From the NCBI RefSeq assembly GCF_008642315.1, contig NZ_CP029192.1, positions 8,184,001 to 8,248,000 of the forward strand: DNA of 64,000 nt, in the 5' to 3' direction. Shown one piece after another: positions 44,111 through 53,192 of the stretch. The position numbers were made by a program, and so were the translations under genes. The notes below the pieces were generated by a model. That model was given only the letters and a program-made list of their open reading frames with translations. It ran no database searches and was not told the origin of the DNA. How positions within the stretch are numbered: the first letter of the stretch is position 1; each line of letters starts with the position of its first letter. The DNA comes from Streptomyces venezuelae (lineage in GTDB: Bacteria; Actinomycetota; Actinomycetes; Streptomycetales; Streptomycetaceae).

Positions 44111-47100
44111 TCAGTCGCGCTCGATGGCGACGGCTTCGCCGGTCCGCGCGTCGACGTAGCCGATCAGGGTCGCCCGCATGTCCTTCATCTGCAGGAGCAT
44201 CCGGCCGTCGGAGCGGGCGGCCACGAACCGGTTGTCGACCCGGTCGGCGGCGAGGTCGAAGCCCGGTGGTGTCGCGTACAGCTCGATCGGTGCCTGTTGC
44301 GCGGAGAGCACCTGGTCGTCGGCGTCCTCGTAGAGGTCGATGCGTCGGATCGACAGCGGCGCCGCGACAGGGATCAGATGACCGTCGACCAGATCGAGCA
44401 CACCGACGCGGGCCAGACCGTCCAGGAGGATGCTCGGCACGACGAAGCGCGAGAACGCCGGGTCGTCCGCCGGGAGGTCCAGTGCGTAGCGGCCCCGTTT
44501 GCCCTTGGGATGGATGCGGGTGTCCGTCGTGGACACGAACGGTCCGGTCAGCCGCACCGGGGAACCCGGCAGGTGGTAGGGGTCCGGAACAGGGGTGTCG
44601 TCGGCGGTGTCCCAGGCCTCCCAGCGGGGCGCGGCAGGGAAGGCGTCGGCGAGCACGACCCGGGCTGTGAAGTGCACCCGGTCCTCGATGAGGACGACGC
44701 CCGCCGGCGACACCACGTCCTGGGTGATCCGTACGTCGACGACGGTCGTGTCGCCCGCCGTGTCGACGATCCGGGCGCTCAGCCGTCGGGGGGCCGACGA
44801 CAGGCCGCGGTAGACGCGCAGGAAGTGCTCGAAGCGCAGGTCCTCGAAGGCGATGACGTGCCGGTCCGGCACCAGGTGCCGCGCCGCCTCCGCTGCCATC
44901 TCGGTGACGAACGTGCCGGGCAGGGTCGGTTCCCCGCGCACCGTGTGGTGCTCCAGATAGCCGTCGGTCTCCAGGTCGAAGGGGCACTCGAAGACAGCGG
45001 ACCGCTCGTCGGACGACAGCAGGCGGCGCAGGAAGAAGCCTCCGTCCGACCCACCGGGCGCCGTCAGATAGCCGGGATAGAACTTCTCGACCGTGGCCCG
45101 CTCGGCGTCCCCCAGGTGGACGACGGAAGGCCGCCGGACGGGAGAGTGCAGTTCCTGGAAGAAGTGGTGCACCCCTTCGGCGACCGCCATGTTGCTGTAG
45201 GAAGCGGCCCGTTCGTAGTACGCCTTGGTCAGCTCGTTGGCGCCCATGCCCACGCTGGCCCACAGCGTCCAGCCGATCGTGAACTCGACGCGGTCCGAAG
45301 TGGCGGCCGCGTGGCCGGACATGGAGGCCAGGAAGTCGTTCGCCGAGGCGTAGTCGGACTCACCGAGCTGGCCGAAGTACCCGAGCAGCGACCCGAAGTT
45401 GCACCACAGGCGGGGCGGCGCGGCACGCAGCGCGTGCTTGAGATGCAGATACGCGTCCACCTTCAGGTCGCGGATGGCGGTGAACTCCGCGAAGTCCTTG
45501 TCCCTGATCAGCGCCGAACGCTGGAGCCCCGCCGCGTTGACGAGCAGATCGATGCTTCCCTGCGCCGCCAGCACTTCGCCGACGGCCTTCTCCACCGCGG
45601 CGCCGTCCCGCATGTCGCACGGCAGGTAGGTGACCCGCCCCTCGCCGCAGTGCTCCGCCATGGCGTCGAGGTTCCTCTTCGCCTCGCGGGCGTTGAGCAT
45701 CCGGTCATAGGCCCGGTTGATGTCCGCGACGGTCCGGCCCTTCCGCTCGGCGAGCTGAGCGGAGATGTAGGCCGCGCGGCCCGCCGCGAACTCCTCGTCG
45801 CTGCCGGCGAAGACGGACGGCGGATAGCTGTCGAGCGCGTTGCTGCCGAACACGTACAGCCGGGGGCCGATGTGCTCGGCGACCGCTTTGAGCACCTCGG
45901 CGGTGATGCCGCGGGCGCCGCCCGCGACGACGACCACCGAGTCGCGGTCCAGCACGGCGGGGGTTCCGGTGTCCAGGACGTTCGGCTCCGCGCGCAGCCG
46001 GTACATCCGGCGTACGCCGTCGTCGTCGAAGACCACCGGGAAGTCCCGGTGCGCGCGGCTCTCCTCCTCCGCGAGCCGGACCGCCTCCACGGGGTCGGCG
46101 CACGAGGTGAGCAGCCCAAAACCGGTGCTGTCGCCGAGCTCCCTGCCCGCGCTCTTGAGCAGCCCCGTGAAGAGGCCCGAGCAAGGATGCGCAGTGCCGC
46201 CGTGCACCGCGTCGAGGAGCAGCATGACGACCGAGGACCCGTCTGCGGAGAGGTCGTCGAAGGAGTGCTGAAGCGCCAGGAAGACGGCGTCGTGCAGGGC
46301 GAGCAGCGGCTTGACCGCCTCGGCGCGCACCTCCTGCCCGAAGGGCGCGCTCCGGCCCAGGTCGGTCAGCACGCGGAGGTGGCCGACCGGTCCGCCGACG
46401 GACTTCAGGGCTGTGCCGACCGTCTCGGCGGAGAGGCGCGGCAGGTGGTGCCAGCCCGGCCGCGGGGTGTCGAGCGGAGCGGTGGAAAGTACGGTCAGTG
46501 CGAGGTCCGGGCCCGCCGCACGGGCGAGGAGATCGGGCGCGTCGGTGACGACCACGGTGCCGTCCGCGAGGAACGGCGTCACGTCCCGCACCCGTCGGGG
46601 CGGTGCCGCTTCGAGCACCGGGACCTGCCGGTGTACGCGCAAGGGCGTGCCGTCGCCCGTGTGGGTGCCGGACACGAAGACGTCGGGCAGCGTTCCGGTC
46701 GCCGCGGCTTCGGGCGAACCGCTGTCCTGCCGCTCGGGGGCGCTGGATCCGGGGACCGTCAGCCGGAGCCGGACGCCGGGGGCGTCGTCGCTGTCGGTGC
46801 AGGAGACCTCGACAGTGCCGGCCGGGCCGTGCAGCGCCTTGAGGACGGCGAGTCCGCCCGCCGCGCCCAGGTAGCGCGCGTACTCCGGATCCCCGCACCT
46901 GATCGGGGGGAGTTCGGACGCGGGGGCGGTCGTCGGCGGGGCGGCCGTGCTGCCGAGGGGTTCGTCGACGTACGCGAGGACCCGCAGGCCCGCCTGCCGG
47001 GCGCGCTCCTCGGTGGTGAGGGCCAACAGGAAGGCTCCTTCGGCCAGTTCGCCCTCCTGGGCCGGCAGCAGGTCCCCGATCAGGGTGCGGTACTCCGGCA

Positions 47101-50100
47101 GGCTGTTGCCGTTGATGCCGCCCGCCAGCGCGAAGTCGAGCTCGCCGGTCCGCAGGTAGCGGGTCGCCGAACTGATCGACGACAGGGCGGAGGCGAACCC
47201 GGAGTCCATCGTCATGTTCGGGCCGTGCAGATCGAAGTAGTTGGCGACCCGGGCGGAGATGACGTTGGGCATCTGACCGGGGAACGAGTCCTCGTTGGAC
47301 GCCGGAATCATGGCGCGGACCTGATCGCGCAGCCGGTCGAGCACCTTCGTGGCGGCGGCGGAACCGGCCAGGCGCGCATCGGTGGCGACCGCCTGCTCGA
47401 CGTCGTCCAGATAGCAGCGGTTGGCGTAGAGCATCGCGGCGCGGGTCGGGCCCATGTGACCGACGAACACACCCGTCTTGGCCGCCTGGTCGCCCCAGAA
47501 CTCCGGCATCTGGTCCCGGAGCCGGTGCGCGCACTGCAGGATCATCAACTGGCAGCGGTCCAGGGCGCGGATCGTCTTGGGCGGCAGTCGGACCTCGTTG
47601 AACGGCGGCGACGGATAGTCGGCGCCGAAGGTGCCGAGGGGCCGCGGCCCGCCGTCCAGCCAGCGCGCGACCTCGTCACGCCCGGTCAGGCCGGGCAGGT
47701 GGGACGACCAGCCGACGATCACCACTCGGTCGGACCGGTCCGAATCTCCGGCGGCCGTGGCCGCATCGGGTCGTGCGCTCTTCGAGGGTGAGGGAGCGGT
47801 GTGCCGTGCGGTGTCGGACGTGTCCTCGGAGACGATCAGATGGGCGTTGGTGCCGCCGAAGCCGAAACCGGACACGGCGGCGAGCCGGGGACGGTCCTCC
47901 CGCGGCGGCCACCGCACGGGCTCGGAGCCGATCCGCAGGCCGGTCTCCGAGAGCCGGAAGTCCTCGCGGGCCTTGCTGAACCGGAACTGGCCGGGGATGG
48001 TCCGCTGCTCCAGGGCCAGCAGATTCTCGATCAGCGAGACCACGCCCGCGGCCCAGCCGGTGTGCCCGATGAGCGACTTGTTGGAGGTGACCGCGGTGGG
48101 CCGAGCGGTGCCGAAGTGCTCGCGCAGCATGGTGAACTCCGCGAGGTCACCGGCAGGGGTCCCGGTCGCGTGGGCGTTGATCCACTCCACGTCGTCGGCG
48201 TCGACGTCGCCGTCCTCCAGCGCGCGCTGCACCGCGAGGCTCTGACCGGCCGAGTTGGGCGCGTAGATCGCCTTGCCCTTGCCGTCGGACGACGAGCCGA
48301 ACGCCCGCAGGACGCCGAGCACCCGGTCGCCGTCCGCCCGGGCCCTGCTGAGCCGCTTGAGGACGACCAGAGCCGCGCCGTCGGCGAAGATCACACCGTC
48401 GGCGGCCTCGTCCAGCGCGTGCACCTGGCCGCTCTTGGAGAGCCCCTGCAGTTTGGAGAAGAGCACGGTGCCGCGCGGAGCCAGGGCGAAGGCGCCGCCG
48501 CAGACGGCGATGTCCTGCTTGCCCATCATCAGACCCTTGGCCGCGATGTCGATGGCGTACAGGGATGAGGAGCAGGCGGTGTCGACCATGTGGAGTTCGG
48601 TGGACGGCGGGAAGATGCCCTGCATCGCCGACTCGCCGACTCTGTGGGGCAGATAGCGCGACGCGGGCGCGTCGCCGTGCGCGTAGCGCCGGGTGAGTAC
48701 CGTCTCGAAACCCGAGTGCAGCGCGGACTGTTCGTCGGCCGGCAGGTCCAGGTCGTCGACGATGTCGTGTGTGAGCCGGGTCATGCTGTCGAGGACACCG
48801 GCCTCCTCGAGGTACTGGCTTCCGTCAGGCGTGTAGCCGACCACGAAGGAGCAGGTGTCACTGTCCCCGTAGCGCACCCCGTCGAGCGCCTGGACGAGGC
48901 TGTGCCGCAGCCACTTCGTGGTCTGCTCCTGCTCGTCGGAGCTGCCCTCCATGCCGTCGAGAGCACCGGCCGCGGGCTCGAAGCCGGTGATGAACACGCA
49001 GCGGTCGGCGTACGCCTTGTCCTCGGTTTCGGCGTCGGCCGAGTGGAAGTTCTCGTGCTGCCAGCGGTCCGCGGGGACCTTGACGAAGAGCTCGTCGCCC
49101 GTCATGCGGAGCTTCCAGAACTCCTCCGGACTGTTCGCGCCCGCGACGGCGAGCCCCATGCCGACGACGGCGATCGCATCGTCCTCGGGGTCCGGCTCGG
49201 GGGCCGGCACGGGTCCGGGCGTGGGCTCCGGAATGGGCTCTGGGACGGCCGCCCGGACCGGTGCCTCCGCTGTCGCAACAGCCGTCTCCAGAGCCGCCTC
49301 CAGAGCGGTCTCCGGTGCCGTCCCCTCAGCCGTCTTCCCGGCCGTCGCATCAGCCGTCTCCTCAGCCGTCTTCGGCGGTGAGAGGAGCGCGGCACCGAGC
49401 GTCAGCCCGCCGTCGGCCAGGATGACCTGGCCGGTGATCCAGCGCGCGTCGTCCGAGGCGAGGAAGGCCACGACGGCGGCGAACTCCTCGGGCCGTCCGA
49501 GCCGGCCCCACGGCGTCGCCCTGGCGATGACGTCCTGCATCTCCGCCGCCCGGGGGAACTTGTCCGCCACCTCGCTGGTCAGCATGGCGGCGGACGCCGT
49601 GTTGACCCGGATGCCGAGGGGAGCCAGTTCCACCGCCAGATACCGGGACGCGGCCTCCGCGGCCGCCTTCGCAGGGGCGCACGCCAAGTAGTTGGCCATC
49701 ACCATCTGCGAGCCGCCGAGGGCGGAGACCGTGACGATCGACCCGCCGCCGCCCCGTGCCATCAGCGGCGCGGCCGCGCGCGCCACGCGCAGCCCGCCCT
49801 TGTAATTCGTCTCGAGCGCCCGGTCGAGGTGTTCGTCCGTGACCTCGTCCATGGGCAGCAACGCGCCGTCGGCGGCGCTGTTGACGAGGATGTCGAGCCG
49901 GCCGTGCAGCCGGTCGACCTCCGCCAGCATCCGGTCGACCTGCTCCTGACGGGCCACCGAGGCCCGGGCGAGATCGACCCGGAAGCCCTCGGCGACCATC
50001 TCGTCGCGCGTCCGCTTGGCCTGGTCGTGCGAGTGGAAGTAGTTGAGGACGATGTCGGCGCCACGCGCGGCGAGCTCCCTCGCGATGGCCTTTCCTGTCC

Positions 50101-50149
50101 CCTTGGACCCGCCGGTGACCAGAGCCACCTTGCCGGTGAGGTCTTTCAT
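44111..50149 (-). CDS. multidomain synthase: FabL-like ER - KS - inactive KS - KR - DH
   Basis: 2012 residues from the ATG at 50149, which has AGAAGGA ten bases upstream; an ATG 9 bases earlier is too close to it. Domains in order: (1) about 1-255, a FabL-type enoyl-ACP reductase with VTGGSKGTGKAIA and the Tyr-x6-Lys pair Tyr154/Lys161 (NYLACAPAK), ending in VILADGG; (2) an Ala/Pro/Glu linker to about 320; (3) ketosynthase 325-780 with Cys526 (DTACSSS), His660 (HATGTP) and His696 (KSLIGHTG); (4) a shortened second ketosynthase 810-1060 with Phe985 where Cys belongs (MTMDSGFASAL) and no HGTGT; (5) ketoreductase about 1280-1690, VVVAGGARGIT, Ser1587, Tyr1600, Asn1604; (6) double-hotdog dehydratase with His1735 (HTVRGEPTLP) and Asp1910 (LLDGLARV). 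No AT or ACP. Together with AT-ACP it has every activity for a fully reducing iterative cycle. I do not recognise this order from a named synthase. Confidence 0.9.
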   Translation of the reverse strand: MKDLTGKVALVTGGSKGTGKAIARELAARGADIVLNYFHSHDQAKRTRDEMVAEGFRVDLARASVARQEQVDRMLAEVDRLHGRLDILVNSAADGALLPMDEVTDEHLDRALETNYKGGLRVARAAAPLMARGGGGSIVTVSALGGSQMVMANYLACAPAKAAAEAASRYLAVELAPLGIRVNTASAAMLTSEVADKFPRAAEMQDVIARATPWGRLGRPEEFAAVVAFLASDDARWITGQVILADGGLTLGAALLSPPKTAEETADATAGKTAEGTAPETALEAALETAVATAEAPVRAAVPEPIPEPTPGPVPAPEPDPEDDAIAVVGMGLAVAGANSPEEFWKLRMTGDELFVKVPADRWQHENFHSADAETEDKAYADRCVFITGFEPAAGALDGMEGSSDEQEQTTKWLRHSLVQALDGVRYGDSDTCSFVVGYTPDGSQYLEEAGVLDSMTRLTHDIVDDLDLPADEQSALHSGFETVLTRRYAHGDAPASRYLPHRVGESAMQGIFPPSTELHMVDTACSSSLYAIDIAAKGLMMGKQDIAVCGGAFALAPRGTVLFSKLQGLSKSGQVHALDEAADGVIFADGAALVVLKRLSRARADGDRVLGVLRAFGSSSDGKGKAIYAPNSAGQSLAVQRALEDGDVDADDVEWINAHATGTPAGDLAEFTMLREHFGTARPTAVTSNKSLIGHTGWAAGVVSLIENLLALEQRTIPGQFRFSKAREDFRLSETGLRIGSEPVRWPPREDRPRLAAVSGFGFGGTNAHLIVSEDTSDTARHTAPSPSKSARPDAATAAGDSDRSDRVVIVGWSSHLPGLTGRDEVARWLDGGPRPLGTFGADYPSPPFNEVRLPPKTIRALDRCQLMILQCAHRLRDQMPEFWGDQAAKTGVFVGHMGPTRAAMLYANRCYLDDVEQAVATDARLAGSAAATKVLDRLRDQVRAMIPASNEDSFPGQMPNVISARVANYFDLHGPNMTMDSGFASALSSISSATRYLRTGELDFALAGGINGNSLPEYRTLIGDLLPAQEGELAEGAFLLALTTEERARQAGLRVLAYVDEPLGSTAAPPTTAPASELPPIRCGDPEYARYLGAAGGLAVLKALHGPAGTVEVSCTDSDDAPGVRLRLTVPGSSAPERQDSGSPEAAATGTLPDVFVSGTHTGDGTPLRVHRQVPVLEAAPPRRVRDVTPFLADGTVVVTDAPDLLARAAGPDLALTVLSTAPLDTPRPGWHHLPRLSAETVGTALKSVGGPVGHLRVLTDLGRSAPFGQEVRAEAVKPLLALHDAVFLALQHSFDDLSADGSSVVMLLLDAVHGGTAHPCSGLFTGLLKSAGRELGDSTGFGLLTSCADPVEAVRLAEEESRAHRDFPVVFDDDGVRRMYRLRAEPNVLDTGTPAVLDRDSVVVVAGGARGITAEVLKAVAEHIGPRLYVFGSNALDSYPPSVFAGSDEEFAAGRAAYISAQLAERKGRTVADINRAYDRMLNAREAKRNLDAMAEHCGEGRVTYLPCDMRDGAAVEKAVGEVLAAQGSIDLLVNAAGLQRSALIRDKDFAEFTAIRDLKVDAYLHLKHALRAAPPRLWCNFGSLLGYFGQLGESDYASANDFLASMSGHAAATSDRVEFTIGWTLWASVGMGANELTKAYYERAASYSNMAVAEGVHHFFQELHSPVRRPSVVHLGDAERATVEKFYPGYLTAPGGSDGGFFLRRLLSSDERSAVFECPFDLETDGYLEHHTVRGEPTLPGTFVTEMAAEAARHLVPDRHVIAFEDLRFEHFLRVYRGLSSAPRRLSARIVDTAGDTTVVDVRITQDVVSPAGVVLIEDRVHFTARVVLADAFPAAPRWEAWDTADDTPVPDPYHLPGSPVRLTGPFVSTTDTRIHPKGKRGRYALDLPADDPAFSRFVVPSILLDGLARVGVLDLVDGHLIPVAAPLSIRRIDLYEDADDQVLSAQQAPIELYATPPGFDLAADRVDNRFVAARSDGRMLLQMKDMRATLIGYVDARTGEAVAIERD

Positions 50150-50206
50150 GGCACACATGTCCTTCTGAGCGAGAACGGGAGAGCGAACGGAGTCGGTCGG
50201 CCCTCG

Positions 50207-51718
50207 TCAGACCGTGACGCCGGTGGGCTGGCCGGCCAGTGCGGTGACCACGAAATCGACCAGCCTGTCGATGGTGTTGTAGTCCGAGAGCCGGAAACCG
50301 GACTCGCGCGGAGGCAGGCCGTAGCGCTGCGAGACCCTCGACAGCAGCTCGACCTGCTTGACCGAGTCGACACCGAGCTCGGCCTCCAGTTGCACCCCGC
50401 CCTCGAAGACCTCCTCGGGGTACTCGAGGGCCTCCGCGTACAGGCTGCGCAGTTCGGCGAAGACCTCCGCGCGGTCGGGGCCCGCGGCGGCGGAGCCGCT
50501 CGTTTCGTCGGCGAGGGACGACGTGACCACGGTGGTGGCCGGGGCCGCGACCGGTGCCGTGGCCGCAGACGTGGCCGGCTGCGGCCGGAAGGCCGCGAGG
50601 TCGTCGACGATCCGCTGGAGCACCGCGTCGCCGTGCTCGCTCCAGTAGGCCTCGAACAGCTCGGCGGAGACGGATTCCGGCAGCAGTTCGGCGAGGACCG
50701 GGGCGCGGCCCGGGTCGGCCAGACCGGCGAGCCGCAGCGTCCGCAAGGTGGCGTCGAGCGTCAGCAGCGCGTCGTCGTCGGTGGCCAGGGTGGCCAGGGA
50801 GCGCACGTCGGACCCCTTCGTCAGACGGGTGACCAGCTTGGTCAGCGCGGCCCGCCCGCCCGCCTCGACGAACGTGGTGACACCGGATTCCTGGAGGTGG
50901 CGCACGGCCGACGCGAAGCGGACCGGCTTGACGAAGTGCTCCGCCAGCAGGTCGCTCAGGGCGTCGCCGGGCTCGTAGTAGCGCTGGAGGATCGGCGAGT
51001 AGACGGGGCACCGCAGCGGCAGTTGGTCCAGCTTCCCCACGTACGCGGCGAACTCGGGAACGGCCGGTGCGAGGGCGGGGGAGTGGAAGGGGAAGGCGGC
51101 GTCGATCTCGACGGCGCCGATGCGCAGTTCACCGGCGATCGCCACGAGGCGGTCCAGGACTTCTCCGGGCCCGCTCACCACGGTCTGCTCGTCGTGGTTC
51201 TCGGTGGCGACGGCCAGTTGCGGGTCCTCCAGCAGTTCCAGCAGTCGGCGCACCTTCGCCGCGCCCGCGGACAGGGCCACCATGCGCCCTTCGAAGCCGG
51301 ACTGCCGGGCGATGACCGCGACGCGCTGCGCGACGATGCGCACCCCGTCCTCGACCGAGAAGGCGCCGGCGGCCACCAGGGCGGTGATCTCGCCGAGGCT
51401 GTGACCGGTCAGGACGTCGGGCCGCACGCCCTGGGCGGTCAGCACCTCGTACGCGGCGAGCCCGGCGCCGTAGATGGCCACCTGTGAGACCCATGGGTCC
51501 TCCGCCAGGAGCCGGCGCAGTTCCACCTGCTCCGGCCCCAGGACCAGGTCTGATATTCGGCGTGAGAACAGCGTCGTGGTCTCCGCGTCGAGACGCTCGA
51601 AGACCTGGCGGACCTGCGGGTGGCGGGCGTGGGCCAGGCGCAGCGCCTCACCGTCGAAGCCGCCCTGGCCGGGGAAGAGAATCGCGGTGCGCAGCTCGGT
51701 GGACGTGTTTTCGGGCAT
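50207..51718 (-). CDS. acyltransferase - acyl carrier protein didomain
   Basis: 503 residues, ATG at 51718 with GGAGGATCC upstream. Residues about 10-300 are a malonyl-CoA-type AT: PGQGG, the nucleophile elbow GHSLGE (Ser107), and His212 in FPFHS, whose xxFH pattern points to malonyl rather than methylmalonyl (inference). A helical linker and Ala/Thr-rich spacer (380-412) lead to an ACP at about 415-495 with phosphopantetheine Ser451 in ELGVDSVKQVE, a motif seen in PUFA-synthase and other iterative PKS carrier domains. It is the only carrier protein in the cluster, so both synthase proteins must dock to it. No phosphopantetheinyl transferase is encoded nearby. Confidence 0.92.
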   Translation of the reverse strand: MPENTSTELRTAILFPGQGGFDGEALRLAHARHPQVRQVFERLDAETTTLFSRRISDLVLGPEQVELRRLLAEDPWVSQVAIYGAGLAAYEVLTAQGVRPDVLTGHSLGEITALVAAGAFSVEDGVRIVAQRVAVIARQSGFEGRMVALSAGAAKVRRLLELLEDPQLAVATENHDEQTVVSGPGEVLDRLVAIAGELRIGAVEIDAAFPFHSPALAPAVPEFAAYVGKLDQLPLRCPVYSPILQRYYEPGDALSDLLAEHFVKPVRFASAVRHLQESGVTTFVEAGGRAALTKLVTRLTKGSDVRSLATLATDDDALLTLDATLRTLRLAGLADPGRAPVLAELLPESVSAELFEAYWSEHGDAVLQRIVDDLAAFRPQPATSAATAPVAAPATTVVTSSLADETSGSAAAGPDRAEVFAELRSLYAEALEYPEEVFEGGVQLEAELGVDSVKQVELLSRVSQRYGLPPRESGFRLSDYNTIDRLVDFVVTALAGQPTGVTV

Positions 51719-51786
51719 GTCGGATCCTCCGTCGTGGTGCGGAAAGGTGAGAAAGGGTGAGAGAGGGAGAGAAGGCGCGGTGGCCG

Positions 51787-53136
51787 TCAGGCGAGATACG
51801 TGCCCATGGGCCCGAGGTTCTTGGCGATGAGCCGGTCGGCGACGCGGGGCGCCGGAGGGACGTGCCGGGGGGCTCCGCGCACGAGCCAGCGGACCATGCG
51901 CAGCTTCCAGCCCGGGCCCGCGCCCGGCTCCAGGTGGTCCAGCAGGGCGTGGATGTTGGCGGCCGAGTAGAACTGCGAGGGGTGGATCATGGTGGCGAAC
52001 ATGCCGACCATGTCCCGGCCGTGCGTGGGACTCCTGGTCATGGCGCGGATGAAGGCGATCTCTTCGCGCGAGTGGTTCGCGATGGTCGCGTGGTCACGGG
52101 TGTAGCGGTAGTGGCCCGAGACCAGCGCGTCGCGCTGCCTGCCGTAACTGGCGAGCGCCTCGGGCAGCGGCCTGCGTCCGGTCAGGCCCGCGTCGACGGC
52201 CTCCGACAGGAGCTCGGCCGAACGGAGCGCGTCGGTGATGCCGGCGGCCGTGATCGGGTCCCTGGTGTATCCGGCGTCTCCGACCAGGGCCCAGCCGGGT
52301 CCGTCGGAGCGGCGCAGGAAGTTGGGCACCGAGCCCGTCATCCAGCGGTCGGCCCGCTTGGTCTGCCGCAGCAGTTCGGCCCGTGCCGGGTCCACCTCCT
52401 CGAACGCGGAGATCACCGTCCGGTCGCGGTCCTCGTCGCTCCTCGCCTTGAAGTCGGCGACCGGTAGTGCCACGCCCACGATGGTGAGGCCGTCGTGGGT
52501 CGGCCAGGTGAAGGCGTGCTTGTGCGCGTGGCGGTAGGTGCGGACCCGTCCGTCGTGCGGCAGGCCCTCCCAGTAGGACCAGTGGCTCTTGTTGAGCACC
52601 GGGTGGGCGTCGTACTTCTCGGCGTCGACCAGCCGGGCGACGGTGGAGTTGGAGCCGTCCGCGCCCACCACGAGGCGGGCGTGCTCGATGACCGGGGTGC
52701 GGTCCTCGGTCTCGCCGCGGACGCCGGTCACGGTGCCGTGTTCGTCGGTCAGGAGCGAGCGCAGCGAGACACCGGTCCGCAGTTCGGCGCCCGCTTTGAC
52801 CGCGGCGTCGAGCAGGATCTGGTCGAGCCGGCTGCGCTCGGGGGAGTAGGCCTCGTTCACGCCTTCCACGCTGGGCAGCTCGGCCATCAGGCGTGCGGGG
52901 CCGCTCTGCAGGCCGTACTCGCGGATCGGCGGGCAGCCGGTGGCCGTGAGCTCGTCGAGCAGCCCCCATTTCTTCAACCGCAGGATGCCGGGCGGGTGGA
53001 CCAGGTTGGTCGCCGCGGCCTTCCCGCCCGGGAACACGGCCCGGTCGAGCAGCAGGACCCTGTGACCTGCCTTCGACAGCAGCATCGCGGTGGAGGCACC
53101 GCTGATGCGGGCTCCCACGACAATGACGTCGTACAT
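51787..53136 (-). CDS. FAD-dependent oxygenase (PHBH-like/geranylgeranyl-reductase superfamily)
   Basis: 449 residues, ATG at 53136 with GGAGGCGAG just upstream; the long open frame further upstream is not coding. The FAD-binding N-terminus is VIVVGARISGASTAMLLSKA (GxRxxGxx variant common in actinobacterial group A flavoproteins). The central DGS-type motif is VVGADGSNSTVARL, and the second FAD contact is ALVGDAGYTRDPITAAGI. No membrane segment. Group A members hydroxylate aromatics or polyenes or reduce double bonds with NAD(P)H. In this operon it is a tailoring enzyme of the acyl product; whether it hydroxylates, epoxidises or reduces cannot be told. Confidence 0.88.
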   Translation of the reverse strand: MYDVIVVGARISGASTAMLLSKAGHRVLLLDRAVFPGGKAAATNLVHPPGILRLKKWGLLDELTATGCPPIREYGLQSGPARLMAELPSVEGVNEAYSPERSRLDQILLDAAVKAGAELRTGVSLRSLLTDEHGTVTGVRGETEDRTPVIEHARLVVGADGSNSTVARLVDAEKYDAHPVLNKSHWSYWEGLPHDGRVRTYRHAHKHAFTWPTHDGLTIVGVALPVADFKARSDEDRDRTVISAFEEVDPARAELLRQTKRADRWMTGSVPNFLRRSDGPGWALVGDAGYTRDPITAAGITDALRSAELLSEAVDAGLTGRRPLPEALASYGRQRDALVSGHYRYTRDHATIANHSREEIAFIRAMTRSPTHGRDMVGMFATMIHPSQFYSAANIHALLDHLEPGAGPGWKLRMVRWLVRGAPRHVPPAPRVADRLIAKNLGPMGTYLA

Positions 53137-53192
53137 CTCGCCTCCGAGGCCGATGGGCCGACTTGAACGTTTCGTCCGGGATCGCGGGGGGT

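Noticed and set aside
41626..47791. Long plus-strand frames (1014 and 1233 codons) opposite the synthase genes
   Set aside because: Their sequences are Arg/Gly/Ala-rich with no recognisable fold, while the minus strand carries intact KS, KR and DH active sites.
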